Assembly: GCA_964384945.1 (NCBI GenBank)
Contig: CAYLMK010000023.1
Coordinates: 1-64,000 of the forward strand
Direction: 5' to 3'
Origin: S015-6 sp964384945
Lineage (GTDB): Bacteria > Desulfobacterota > DSWW01
Length of the DNA stretch: 64,000 bases
Shown here: one piece after another, positions 19,120-27,811 of the stretch
How positions within the stretch are numbered: position 1 is the stretch's first letter
Layout: each line of letters begins with the position of its first letter
The notes under the pieces: model-generated
Told to the model about the DNA's origin: nothing
The model's input: only the letters and a program-made list of their open reading frames with translations
Database searches by the model: none
Position numbers and translations under genes: made by a program

Positions 19120-19566
19120 ATGGGCGGGGAACGGGGGAAAAGAACCTTGGAGCCAACGCAGGTGCTTCGGGAAGGCGTCGGCCGATTCGGGGTGGACGAT
19201 TACTACCGCGAGTATTATGACCTCTACGGCATGGACTGGGAGGTGATCAAGAATACGAGAAGGCGTGATTTCCGGATTGGGATTTTGAAGGACAGGATCG
19301 CGGCTTTGGTTTTTCTTGCCTTTGGGGTCACGCTCGGCCTGTGCGCATGGTCTCCGCAGGATTTCTCCGTTAAAGAATTTGGTCCGTTCGAGTGGATTGT
19401 TGGCTTGGGGGGACTGTGTCTCGGGATTGGTGGCTGTGTCCATACTTGGAGTACCGCACGCTGGCGCAAGGCTGTGATCCGGCGATACGAGAGTGCGTCC
19501 TCTTCGTTGGCTGCGCCGGAGTTGAGCCCTGAAAGGGAAGGAGTCTCGAAGCAGAGCTATTTCTGA
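19120..19566 (+). CDS. Small two-helix membrane protein, candidate entry-exclusion (Eex-like) protein
   Basis: 148 residues from the ATG at 19120 after a GGGGGG-containing stretch; an upstream TTG at 19036 is possible but unlikely. The sequence has a charged N-terminus (DDYYREYYDLYGMDWEV), a first membrane helix (ALVFLAFGVTLGLCAW), a second one (WIVGLGGLCLGIGGCVHTW) and a polar tail. I recognise no family. In SXT/R391 elements the exclusion protein Eex is a short inner-membrane protein encoded directly after traG, where it blocks redundant transfer by sensing TraG. This gene has the matching position, size and topology, so an exclusion role is inferred from context only. Confidence 0.6.
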   Translation: MGGERGKRTLEPTQVLREGVGRFGVDDYYREYYDLYGMDWEVIKNTRRRDFRIGILKDRIAALVFLAFGVTLGLCAWSPQDFSVKEFGPFEWIVGLGGLCLGIGGCVHTWSTARWRKAVIRRYESASSSLAAPELSPEREGVSKQSYF

Positions 19567-19921
19567 TAGGCTGGCTCTAGCTCTTTCTACGACCCGCGCA
19601 GATATCCGAGTCTCTGCAAAACGATCTGACTTTTCCGTTGCTCTGACCTTCCAGAAGATACCTGGAGTCCGTGCCGGAGGAACCGGCTGCCGGGACGCAG
19701 GATGGGCAGGGGAACTCCGGGATCCTCCATGCCGCCGCTGCGGCCGGGCCCAGGAATTCACCGGGGCCCGGGGCAGCCCGGCGGCAGTGGTCAGGGGCGT
19801 CTGAGGTGGTAGGGGGCGGAGGAGGAGCCGCCGCCCGGCACGACGATCACAGGAAACCGGTCATCCCAATCGGCAGGGCATTTCCTGTTCGCAGCGAGGG
19901 CGGCGCAGGCCCCTGGGCTCC
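19567..19921 (+). other. Gap between the transfer operon and the cargo region
   Basis: About 355 bases after the last transfer gene. It is very GC-rich in its second half. I see no convincing gene, tRNA, attachment-site repeat or T-tailed terminator. It probably contains the decayed upstream part of the barrel pseudogene that follows. Confidence 0.4.
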
Positions 19922-20366
19922 CGGGCGGGCATCTTCGCCGAGGGCACGTACCGGACCAACTTCCTAAAACCCCCCCGGTTCGCAGAGGGAATGATCCCCG
20001 GCCTGGACAGGGGCTTCCTCGACGATCACTACGGGTACGATGGGCCGGGCGGGCTCGTGCAGTTCTCCCTGCTCCTTCCGATGCGCATGCGCATGGTCGC
20101 CAGGGGCCTGATCGAGGAGCGACGGTACGTCAGCAGGGAAGCGCTCGACCTCGAAGGTGCCCCGAAAGGACCCGGTAGGGCAAGAGCGGCGGGACGAGCG
20201 TTATGAGATCGAGGTACGGGGCGAGTTCTCCAGCAGTTTCGAATGGGCCTTGCCGACCGGGGTGTCCGCGGACGTGGGTTCTGTGCACCTCTGGAACCGC
20301 TCGAACGACGACTGGTACGACACCGAGGAAGACCGCATCTTCGCCTCGGTTTCCCTCTCCTGGTAG
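19922..20366 (+). pseudogene. Remnant of an outer-membrane beta-barrel protein, frameshifted
   Basis: Two adjacent frames read as one barrel-like protein. The first gives FAEGTYRTNFLKPPRFAEG and continues to SREALDLEG near 20156. The second, entered by a +1 shift near 20155-20160, gives ERYEIEVRGEFSSSFEW and ends DRIFASVSLSW at 20366. Alternating hydrophobic/polar strands and a terminal aromatic residue are typical of outer-membrane porin-like proteins. There is no credible start or signal peptide upstream, so the 5' end is lost. The family cannot be named. A sequencing error at the frameshift is possible, but the missing start supports decay. Confidence 0.45.
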
Positions 20367-20428
20367 CCCGCCCCGATTCCCTGCACCCCCTTGCAGCACC
20401 AACCTCAAGCGTATTCGAGGGGACTTCC

Positions 20429-22000
20429 TCACTCCAAATCGAGACCGACCTTGTGCAGGCCTTCCTCCAAAAGGTCGAAGATCTTTTCGAACTTGATGTA
20501 GTATCCGATCAGTTTCCGGCCTCGCCTCGGAAAATCAGGCTTGAGCTTCAGCAGCTCGGCCACAGCTCTTTGCCCCTCTTCGTGCCTGCCCAGATGGCCG
20601 AGCGTGGTTGCAACGGCGAGGGGTTCCCAAAAGTATCCTGAAAGGAATCTCAGGGATTCCGCATAGGCTTCTTGATAGGCTTCCTGCCTGAACCAGTTAA
20701 GCCATAGGGCGAAATGAACGAAAACGTGATAATAGGGGTTGAGATTCATCGCCCTTTCGATTAGAGCCGTCCCTCGTTCCCAATCTCCCAGATGGGTCAG
20801 CAGGTAACCTATTGTGTCCATAGTGAACAGACAGTTGGGATTGAGCGCATGGGCCCGTTCGGCCTCGGTCTTTGCCGCCTGAAGATCGTTTGCGATCATC
20901 AGCAGGAAGGCATGTATGGTCCTGGCCCGCTGATCGGCGGGGTCTAGCAGGACGCCCTTGTGGGCAAAGGCAAGGGCCTTGTCCAAGGGAGTATCCAGAT
21001 CAACGTACTCAAAAGCGACATTTTGTCCATACATTCGACCGAGCAGGGACCAGACCTGGCCGCATTGGGGCTCGTTTGCCGCGGCAGCCTCTAATGCCTC
21101 CAGCGCCCGATGATACGTCTCGACAGTAACGTGCCTGTCGAATTCGTAGTATCTCAAAATGGCCTCGTAGGTTGTCAGTTCGAACGGCGGCTTGGCCCTG
21201 GATGCGACAGTGAGCGTTTTGCTGATAACCCCGTGCTCGCTGGCCAGTCTTCCGGCAACCATGCGCGCGACGTCTTCCTGGAAGATTATCAGCCGAGAAG
21301 CTTCAAGACTCGATGGCATTGTCTCGGCCCAGACATGCATTCCTGTTGATTGATCCACCAACTGGAGGGCCACTTTGATTCCTGCCGCATCTCGCAGGAC
21401 GGTGCCTTGAATCGAAAAGCGGCATTCAGCATCCCGGGTCTTTCTCCCCACTACCCTGGGATCGGGCGTAAGCACCCGGATGTCCTGGTAGCGACTCAGC
21501 TCTACGGCAAGCTCTGTGGTCAAACCTGCCGCCAGGTATTCCTGATCCCGATCGCCCGTGAGGTTCCGAAAGAGGTTGACCTCTACGGTGGGCCAGTCTT
21601 CCGAGCCGGTGATCTTTGTTGGCACCCTGCCGGAGGCGTCTGAATGCGGCTCCTCCGCTTTCCGCAGATAAAAGGTCGGCAAGAACGTCCCCTTAGGGAT
21701 ATCGATTCGGACCGGATTGTTCCTTCCCTCCAGGAGGTAATACCTTTCCAGCGCGTGCCGGAGATGGTGTGCCTGCACGCTCACGATCGGGTCGAGCTTG
21801 GAGTCGAAATCGGGTTTTCTTCCGAAGACTTGCGTCGCCACCGTATAGGCTTTTATCTCATTCTTTCGTCCTTCAAGGGCCTCGAGAACCACAAATCGAA
21901 GAAAATCTCTTTGTCGGGGGGTTCCACGAAACTCAGGATGAGAAAGAACCCTGTGTAATTCCTCTCGTATCGACTCGGGCGGAATGTAAGGGTCCGGCAT
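20429..22000 (-). CDS. TPR protein with TolB/FlgO-like domain, adenylate-cyclase-type regulator N-terminus
   Basis: 523 residues from the ATG at 22000; an in-frame ATG at 22069 with GGAT upstream would add 23 residues. The N-terminal ~110 residues match a domain seen in many TPR/adenylate-cyclase-associated proteins (RQRDFLRFVVLEALEGRKNE, KAYTVATQVFGRKPDFD, DPIVSVQAHHLRHALERYY, IDIPKGTFLP). Next is a FlgO/TolB-N-like segment (DQEYLAAGLTTELAVELSRY, FSIQGTVLRDAAGIKVALQL, HVWAETM), then several TPR units to the end. No cyclase catalytic domain or membrane helix is seen. It is transcribed divergently from the YCF48-RND-DUF1302-DUF1329 genes and may regulate them. DNA-binding ability is not evident. 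Confidence 0.7.
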   Translation of the reverse strand: MPDPYIPPESIREELHRVLSHPEFRGTPRQRDFLRFVVLEALEGRKNEIKAYTVATQVFGRKPDFDSKLDPIVSVQAHHLRHALERYYLLEGRNNPVRIDIPKGTFLPTFYLRKAEEPHSDASGRVPTKITGSEDWPTVEVNLFRNLTGDRDQEYLAAGLTTELAVELSRYQDIRVLTPDPRVVGRKTRDAECRFSIQGTVLRDAAGIKVALQLVDQSTGMHVWAETMPSSLEASRLIIFQEDVARMVAGRLASEHGVISKTLTVASRAKPPFELTTYEAILRYYEFDRHVTVETYHRALEALEAAAANEPQCGQVWSLLGRMYGQNVAFEYVDLDTPLDKALAFAHKGVLLDPADQRARTIHAFLLMIANDLQAAKTEAERAHALNPNCLFTMDTIGYLLTHLGDWERGTALIERAMNLNPYYHVFVHFALWLNWFRQEAYQEAYAESLRFLSGYFWEPLAVATTLGHLGRHEEGQRAVAELLKLKPDFPRRGRKLIGYYIKFEKIFDLLEEGLHKVGLDLE

Positions 22001-22314
22001 GGTGGCTTCAGCCTTTGTGCTCGTGTCTCTGGGGAAGAGAGAGGATACTTCCGTCCGGGAACCAGGCATGGGTATCCATCCTGTATATTTTAATACCTTA
22101 ATTAGACTTAAATAGCACACATAGGGCGCAAAATGAAGTAAAAAGACAAGGTACTGGTTCTTGCCGGCGTCGCTGCCATGGAAGGTTACTGGAACGGAAC
22201 TTGTTGAAAAAACTGAGAGAAGGGCATTGGGGTGCAGGCTCTGAGACGCGTTCATCCCCCTCCTGTCAGGACCTTGCACCCCTGCCCCGATTTGGGCCTA
22301 AGGAGGTCTGTACA
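22001..22314. other. Divergent intergenic region upstream of the TPR gene
   Basis: The region is notably AT-rich around 22078-22140 compared with its surroundings, consistent with a leftward promoter for the TPR gene. I could not choose one convincing -35/-10 pair. No other structure is seen. Confidence 0.35.
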
Positions 22315-22461
22315 ATGTCATTTGTTGCTCCCGGGAACCACCGCTGGCCGAGGCGACGGGCGAACCTCGGCCCGCTCGTGGGGGAGGCTTGGCTCAGGCC
22401 GACACCTGGCATCGTCGTGAACAGGCGGACGGGGAGATGCTTTAACCTGAATCCTGCGTGA
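22315..22461 (+). CDS. Possible 48-residue small protein with a strong ribosome binding site
   Basis: The ATG at 22315 follows TAAGGAGGT with a 6-base spacer, one of the best Shine-Dalgarno sequences in the window. The product is basic, Arg/Pro-rich, begins MSFVAPGNHRWPRRR, ends CFNLNPA, and has no membrane helix or known motif. It could be a leader peptide, a small regulatory protein, or a chance frame. The ribosome site is the only positive evidence. A large dyad lies 73 bases after the stop. Confidence 0.35.
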   Translation: MSFVAPGNHRWPRRRANLGPLVGEAWLRPTPGIVVNRRTGRCFNLNPA

Positions 22462-22533
22462 CTTTATCAGTATGAAAATCATGAGGCCCTTATCTGTACC
22501 CCATTTTAATGCTAAACATGCTGAAAAATCGGA

Positions 22534-22572
22534 TTACAATTTAACCATACCGCCGGTGAGGTTAAATTGTAA
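22534..22572. promoter_or_regulatory. 39-bp near-perfect dyad, likely operator
   Basis: TTACAATTTAACC (22534-22546) and GGTTAAATTGTAA (22560-22572) are perfect inverted copies. The 13-base centre contains a second dyad (ACCG-C-CGGT), leaving only two bases per side unmatched. No T-run follows, so an operator or a cruciform is more likely than a terminator. It lies 148 bases upstream of the YCF48-RND-DUF1302-DUF1329 gene set and may control it. Confidence 0.6.
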
Positions 22573-22719
22573 GCCGCTTCTTCACACATTCTCTCTATCG
22601 CATCGGCTATTTTCAGGCCTTTGCTTTGTTGAACAAGCATCAAAGTCACGCAGGATTCAGGTTAACGAAACCATGCTCAAACCGGGGAAATTGGCGTTTA
22701 GGGGGGTGTTCGGGGTCGT

Positions 22720-23739
22720 ATGGACAGACTGATCAAAGATGGATCCGCGGTGGTGGTTCTCGTGACACTGTTGTGCCATACCGGGTGCAATCCAGAAGCC
22801 GCTGTGAGGAAGACGCTCGCGGAGGGCAACACGCATGTGCTCGCCGCCGACTTGTTTTCTGTAACTTTTCCTACGGAAGAGACGGGATGGGCCTGCGGCC
22901 GGTGGGGAACGATCCTGCACACGAAGGATGGCGGCCGAACGTGGGCCCCTCAGAGGTCCTCAACCGACTACACACTGGCATCGATCTTCTTCACGGACTC
23001 CCAAAACGGCTGGGCGGTCGGGGACGGCGGAACGATCCTGCGAACAGTCGACGGGGGTGCATCCTGGGTAGAACAGGAGTGCCCCGTCAGTCAATTCCTC
23101 AACGAGGTCGTCTTCGTGAATCCTCAAAGGGGTTGGACTGTGGGTGAGCGCACCACGATCCTGCACACCGAGGACGGGGGGGATCACTGGGAGATCCAGT
23201 TCAGCGATGAGGACTTCATTTTGAAGAGCATCTCGTTCTTCGATCCCCAAACGGGCTGGGCCGCGGGGGAGTATGGCTATATCTTCCACACTAAAGACGG
23301 CGGGTGGTCCTGGAGCAAGCAGGCGGGAGAGTTCGCGTTCACGGAGAGCATGGCTGACGTCGTAGGAGGGAATTACCTTTTTGACGTATTTGCCAAGGAC
23401 CCGACCACGGCATGGGTGGTGGGGATCGATGGGTATGTTGCGAAAACAACGGACGCGGGAGAAAACTGGGAAGATGTTCAGGGCGACTTCCCCTCCACCC
23501 AGCTCTTCACCGTTGCATCGAATTCGGCCGGAACGATGGTCATCGGAGGCGCCGGCACCCTGATGGTGAGCCGGGACCGGGGCAGGACATTCTTTGTTCC
23601 TGAAATCAGGCCCGGGATCACCTACGGGTGGATCTACGGGGCATGCCGAAGGGGAAAAGCCGGTTTTGCCGCGGCAGGCAAGGAGGGGGCGATCTATCTG
23701 AGCGATGCCGATGGAGCCTCCTGGCTAAAGGCACACTGA
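22720..23739 (+). CDS. YCF48-like beta-propeller lipoprotein
   Basis: 339 residues. A hydrophobic N-terminus ends in LLCHTGC, a lipobox with Cys23 as the predicted lipid site. The rest consists of repeated blades with the YCF48/HCF136 pattern (GWACGRWGTILHTKDGGRTW, GWAVGDGGTILRTVDGGASW, then four or five more). Homologues in proteobacteria are often encoded beside MMPL/RND transporters and DUF1302/DUF1329 proteins, exactly as here. The propeller may be an assembly factor or ligand-binding partner for that envelope complex. The molecular role is not established; the fold call is firm. Confidence 0.8.
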   Translation: MDRLIKDGSAVVVLVTLLCHTGCNPEAAVRKTLAEGNTHVLAADLFSVTFPTEETGWACGRWGTILHTKDGGRTWAPQRSSTDYTLASIFFTDSQNGWAVGDGGTILRTVDGGASWVEQECPVSQFLNEVVFVNPQRGWTVGERTTILHTEDGGDHWEIQFSDEDFILKSISFFDPQTGWAAGEYGYIFHTKDGGWSWSKQAGEFAFTESMADVVGGNYLFDVFAKDPTTAWVVGIDGYVAKTTDAGENWEDVQGDFPSTQLFTVASNSAGTMVIGGAGTLMVSRDRGRTFFVPEIRPGITYGWIYGACRRGKAGFAAAGKEGAIYLSDADGASWLKAH

Positions 23740-23746
23740 GACGCTC

Positions 23747-26173
23747 ATGTTCGGAACGGGCAGCAGGGAAGGGAAAGAATTGATTCAGGACAGCGCCACG
23801 AAGATGGACAGGTTCGCCCTGTTTGTCGTACGACACCGGTTCGCGTTTATGGTGGGCTTGTTGGTTTTCACGGTCGCTTTTTCCGCGGGGGCGATCAAGA
23901 TGCGGACGGACGTCATCCTTTCGGACATGTTTCCCCGTGACCACCCGTATCTCAAGCTGGTGAACAGGTTCGGCAAGGTCTTCGGCACCGGCGGCTCCGG
24001 AGTCGTCATTGCGATCAAGGCGAAACAAGGGGACATCTTCAACGGGCATATTCTGGGAAAGGTGAAGAAGATCACAGAGGAAATCGAATTGTGGGATGAG
24101 GTGTACCGGCAGCTGACCGTGTCCATCGCGTCCTATTCGACCAAGGTCGTGAAGACCAAGGCGCAGGGCGAGATCTCCATGTCCCCCCTCATGTATCCGG
24201 ACATCCCAGAGAGTGAAGAAGGCATGGAGCTCTTGAAGAAGAACATCTTCTCCAACCCCATACACGCCGGAATGCTGGTTTCCCACGATGGCACGGCAGC
24301 GCTCGTCTTGACGGAGTTCAAAGAGGAGATTTCCTACGAAAGGGCCTTCGAGCTTCTGCGTTCCGTGGTGAACCGCTTCTCTGATGAGGAGGCCTCGATT
24401 CACATCGTGGGATTCCCCATGCTCATGGGCTGGATCCAGAGCTACAAGCTGCAGATCTTTCTGGTGGGGGGGGTCAGCACGATTGTCATGCTCATCGTCC
24501 TCTTCCTGGTCTTCCGAAACGTCGTGGGCATGATCGCCCCGGTGTTGTCGTGTCTGATCGAGACGGCCCTCGGGCTCGGCTTCATCGGATGGACCGGGCT
24601 CAATTTCAGCCCCCTTCTCTACGTTCTTGCCTTCCTCGTCGGGGCACGCATGGTCAGCAACGCCGTCCAGGTCACCCACAGGTACATCGAGGAGTTCCGT
24701 TCGGCGAACGGAGACAAGGAAGTGGCGACCTACAATACGATTCGGGCCATGCAAATGCCGAACGCTGCGGCCGTGGCCACCGACGTCATCGGCTTCATGG
24801 TTCTCGGCCTCGCCAACATTCCGCTGATGCGTGACGTGGCGATCATGATGAGTTTCTGGATGCTGACGATCCTGCTCGAGGGCACGATCACCCCCGTGAT
24901 CAGGAGCTTCCTGCCAGTCGGGCACTTCGAAAAAGCCTCGGACAGAGCAAAGGCTGAAGGGGGAGCCGGCGGGAATGGGCTGATCCCTCGAACCAACGTT
25001 GCGATCGCCACCTTCAGTATAGGGAGGGGGAGATGCGCAGTCGGCATCGGGATCCTTCTTGTATTCGTTTGCGCCTGCTATCTCGCTACCGGTTTCAAGG
25101 TCGGGGACCCCACGCCGGGCTCCCCCGTGCTTTGGCCGGACCATGCGTACAACGTGGATCAGGGGCTTGTCAATGAGGAGTTCAACGCTTCCTCCGAGAC
25201 CTTTGTGCTTTACTTTGAAGGGGCCCCGCGTTCCGTATATGACCCTGAAGTCCTCTACACCTTCGAGAAGTTCGACCGGCACATGAGAGAAACACTACCG
25301 GACATCTACAAGTCGTCGATGTCCCTCATTGATCTATTGAAAATGACCAACCTGACTTTCCACGACGGAGACCAGATCCATTTCCAGCTTCCGCGGGAGC
25401 CGCGCCTTTTGGAAGGCATTATCGGACTGGTCAGAAACAAGGCGGGTACCCCCGCCCTGGCCCGCTACATCGACGGGGGCCTCGAACGGGCGCAGATCAT
25501 TCTGTTCTTTTCCGACCACGTTTCGGAAAACATGTTGCGGATCAGGCACGCCGCCTACGGCTTCTTCGAGCAAAGAGGGGGGTGGAAGACGGCGGAGGGC
25601 GAATTCAGGCTCGCCGGCGGCAGAATCGGGATGGAAATCGCCTTGAACGAAGAGACCAAACGGGCCCATCAGAAAATCGATGCATCGGTGCTGGTAACGA
25701 TCTTTGTCATGTGTTCTCTGGCGTTCCGGTCCTTTGTAGCGGGAGCCATGCTGACCATACCCCTGCTCTTGTCGAACATGATCGCCTTTGCCTACATGGC
25801 AATGGCTGACATCGGGCTCTCGGTGAGCACGCTGCCTTGCTCGGCGATAGGGGTCGCAGTCGGCGTAGATTTCGGCATCTATCTCTATAGCCGCTGCATC
25901 GAGGAGTATCCCCGTCGTAGGGGGATCAGGGACACGGTGCTGACCGCAGTGCGTACGAGTGGGACCGGGGTCGTGTTCACAGCGATGACCGTCATTCTCC
26001 CCCTGTTCACTTGGTACTTCATATCGGGCTTGAAATTTCAGGCCCAAATGGGACTCTTCCTGGCGATCCTGATTCTGATCAATCTCATCAGTGCGCTCAC
26101 ACTGCATCCGCTGATGCTAACTGTGATCAACCCCAGATTCGTTAGAAGAAAGGCCGGCGCGGCTCTTTCGTAA
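23747..26173 (+). CDS. MMPL/RND-superfamily transporter
   Basis: 808 residues from the ATG at 23747, 7 bases after the YCF48 stop; an internal ATG at 23804 is an alternative. The layout is the MMPL type: one helix (FAFMVGLLVFTVAFSAGAI), a periplasmic loop of about 180 residues, five helices, a soluble linker, then the same pattern repeated (helix CAVGIGILLVFVCACYLAT, loop, five C-terminal helices). The C-terminal half carries GVAVGVDFGIYLYSR, the region with RND proton-relay acidic residues. Such proteins move lipids or hydrophobic compounds across or out of the inner membrane. With DUF1302 and DUF1329 it probably forms an envelope-spanning route; the substrate is unknown. Confidence 0.85.
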   Translation: MFGTGSREGKELIQDSATKMDRFALFVVRHRFAFMVGLLVFTVAFSAGAIKMRTDVILSDMFPRDHPYLKLVNRFGKVFGTGGSGVVIAIKAKQGDIFNGHILGKVKKITEEIELWDEVYRQLTVSIASYSTKVVKTKAQGEISMSPLMYPDIPESEEGMELLKKNIFSNPIHAGMLVSHDGTAALVLTEFKEEISYERAFELLRSVVNRFSDEEASIHIVGFPMLMGWIQSYKLQIFLVGGVSTIVMLIVLFLVFRNVVGMIAPVLSCLIETALGLGFIGWTGLNFSPLLYVLAFLVGARMVSNAVQVTHRYIEEFRSANGDKEVATYNTIRAMQMPNAAAVATDVIGFMVLGLANIPLMRDVAIMMSFWMLTILLEGTITPVIRSFLPVGHFEKASDRAKAEGGAGGNGLIPRTNVAIATFSIGRGRCAVGIGILLVFVCACYLATGFKVGDPTPGSPVLWPDHAYNVDQGLVNEEFNASSETFVLYFEGAPRSVYDPEVLYTFEKFDRHMRETLPDIYKSSMSLIDLLKMTNLTFHDGDQIHFQLPREPRLLEGIIGLVRNKAGTPALARYIDGGLERAQIILFFSDHVSENMLRIRHAAYGFFEQRGGWKTAEGEFRLAGGRIGMEIALNEETKRAHQKIDASVLVTIFVMCSLAFRSFVAGAMLTIPLLLSNMIAFAYMAMADIGLSVSTLPCSAIGVAVGVDFGIYLYSRCIEEYPRRRGIRDTVLTAVRTSGTGVVFTAMTVILPLFTWYFISGLKFQAQMGLFLAILILINLISALTLHPLMLTVINPRFVRRKAGAALS

Positions 26174-26259
26174 GGAAGTCCGTGACGGGGACTGTGCTGT
26201 CAAGACAGGATTGCGTTAAGCGTATGAGTCTGGAACCCGAAGAGAGAAAGGGGGGAGCT

Positions 26260-27786
26260 ATGGTGAGAGCGACGCTGACTCAAGGCAAAGGGGCGCGCGG
26301 CTGGTGTGGGATCCTTGCCCTGGCCCTTCTACTGATCTGTGTAGAGGGACGAGCATGGGCGGTCATGGTCACGGCCGGCGGGAGGACCTTGTCGATCGGG
26401 GGATACCTGAACCAAGGGGTCGGGATCGGCATTTACGGCGACGAGTACGACACGAGGAAAGGGTTTCAGATAGCCGTAGCACAGCTGCTCCTGGAGGTAC
26501 AGTACCCGATCGTGAGAAACCTGAGGTTCTTCGGCTCCGCACAGTTCAACTCGGATTGGGCGTACCCGATTCTGAGCGATGATGACGACTGGGACGCCAA
26601 GGGGTTCCGCGAGTCCCGGGACAGGCTCTACGTCTTTGACGAAGCAAAGGATGTGCTCAAGGAGCTTCACCTGTCATTCGATATGGGGCCTTTCTTCTTT
26701 CGGGTGGGAAAGCAGATCGTGATATGGGGCGAAACGGACGGCTTCCGGCTCATGGACCAGATCAACCCGCTGGACCAGCGCCGCGGCCTCACGGACGTGG
26801 AGTTCGAGACGACCATACTGCCGATATGGCTCTTGCGGTCTGAATATTATCCCTTCCCGAACGTGGGGCTGGAGTTCGTTTTCAATCCCAATGTCGAGTT
26901 CCGGGGGAACGAGGCTCCGCAACTGGGGAACGACAAAGGCGGCATATGGGCCCCCTACGTCACGGTTCCCTTAGGCGGCCCGTACCCGAACGACTTCGCG
27001 TACCTTGGTTCCTTGATCGGCGGCCCTGAGGAGCCTGATGAATGGGACTCTGACGGCCTCGAGTATGCCGCTCGCGTGAAGGCCGATGTGCTGGGTGCGA
27101 TCATGACCCTCAACTACTTCTACGGCATCGACAACGACCCCGTTCTGCAGCCCGGGGCGCCGGACGTCGAGATAAACCGCTTCGATGGGAGGCCTGTCCT
27201 GCACCTGCGCGTGGCGGAAGGTTTCTATCCGCGGTTCAAGTTCGTTGGGACTACGTTCAGCAGGGATATCACACCCCTTTACGTGAGCGCCCTCGGAGGG
27301 GTGGCACCCACCATGCGAGCCGAGCTGCTCTACGCATTCAACACCACCTTCGAAAACCCCATGGGATACTTCGAAGACCATGAAGAGCTGAGGTGGGCGG
27401 TCGCCATGGATTGGAAGACCAGAATACGGGCCCTCAACCCGGTCTCCTATTTCTCCATGACGGCCCAGTTCTACCACCGACATGTCTTTGAGTATCCCGA
27501 ATACGGACTCACTGTCGGCGCCGCTCCGGTCGAGGACGACAACTACATCGCGACCTTGCTGTTCTATACTTCCTATATGAACGAGAAGCTCACTCCAGTA
27601 TTCTTCTGGATGCGGGACATCACGAACATAGCCGACCTGTTCAAGGTACAGCTCACGTATGCTCCCACGCATCAGTGGGATTTCACTCTCGGTGTGGTGG
27701 CACTGGACGGAAGCCTCGACGGCCGCGGATTCAATGTCTTCCGTCACAAGGACCAGGTATACTTCACGATCGGCTACAAATTCTAA
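26260..27786 (+). CDS. DUF1302-family outer-membrane beta-barrel protein
   Basis: 508 residues from the ATG at 26260, preceded by GGGGGAG and followed directly by a signal peptide (ILALALLLICVEGRAWA). The body has the DUF1302 pattern: GYLNQGVGIG, a long run of alternating strands, FRVGKQIVIWGETDGFRLMD, DQRRGLTDVEFETTILPIW, and a final strand ending FTIGYKF with a terminal Phe. DUF1302 proteins are predicted porin-like barrels. They co-occur with DUF1329 proteins and RND/MMPL pumps in gene sets linked to hydrophobic compound handling. The gene starts 86 bases after the transporter stop and is probably in the same operon. Confidence 0.85.
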   Translation: MVRATLTQGKGARGWCGILALALLLICVEGRAWAVMVTAGGRTLSIGGYLNQGVGIGIYGDEYDTRKGFQIAVAQLLLEVQYPIVRNLRFFGSAQFNSDWAYPILSDDDDWDAKGFRESRDRLYVFDEAKDVLKELHLSFDMGPFFFRVGKQIVIWGETDGFRLMDQINPLDQRRGLTDVEFETTILPIWLLRSEYYPFPNVGLEFVFNPNVEFRGNEAPQLGNDKGGIWAPYVTVPLGGPYPNDFAYLGSLIGGPEEPDEWDSDGLEYAARVKADVLGAIMTLNYFYGIDNDPVLQPGAPDVEINRFDGRPVLHLRVAEGFYPRFKFVGTTFSRDITPLYVSALGGVAPTMRAELLYAFNTTFENPMGYFEDHEELRWAVAMDWKTRIRALNPVSYFSMTAQFYHRHVFEYPEYGLTVGAAPVEDDNYIATLLFYTSYMNEKLTPVFFWMRDITNIADLFKVQLTYAPTHQWDFTLGVVALDGSLDGRGFNVFRHKDQVYFTIGYKF

Positions 27787-27811
27787 CAGTAAAGAAACAG
27801 GGAGGTTTGCG

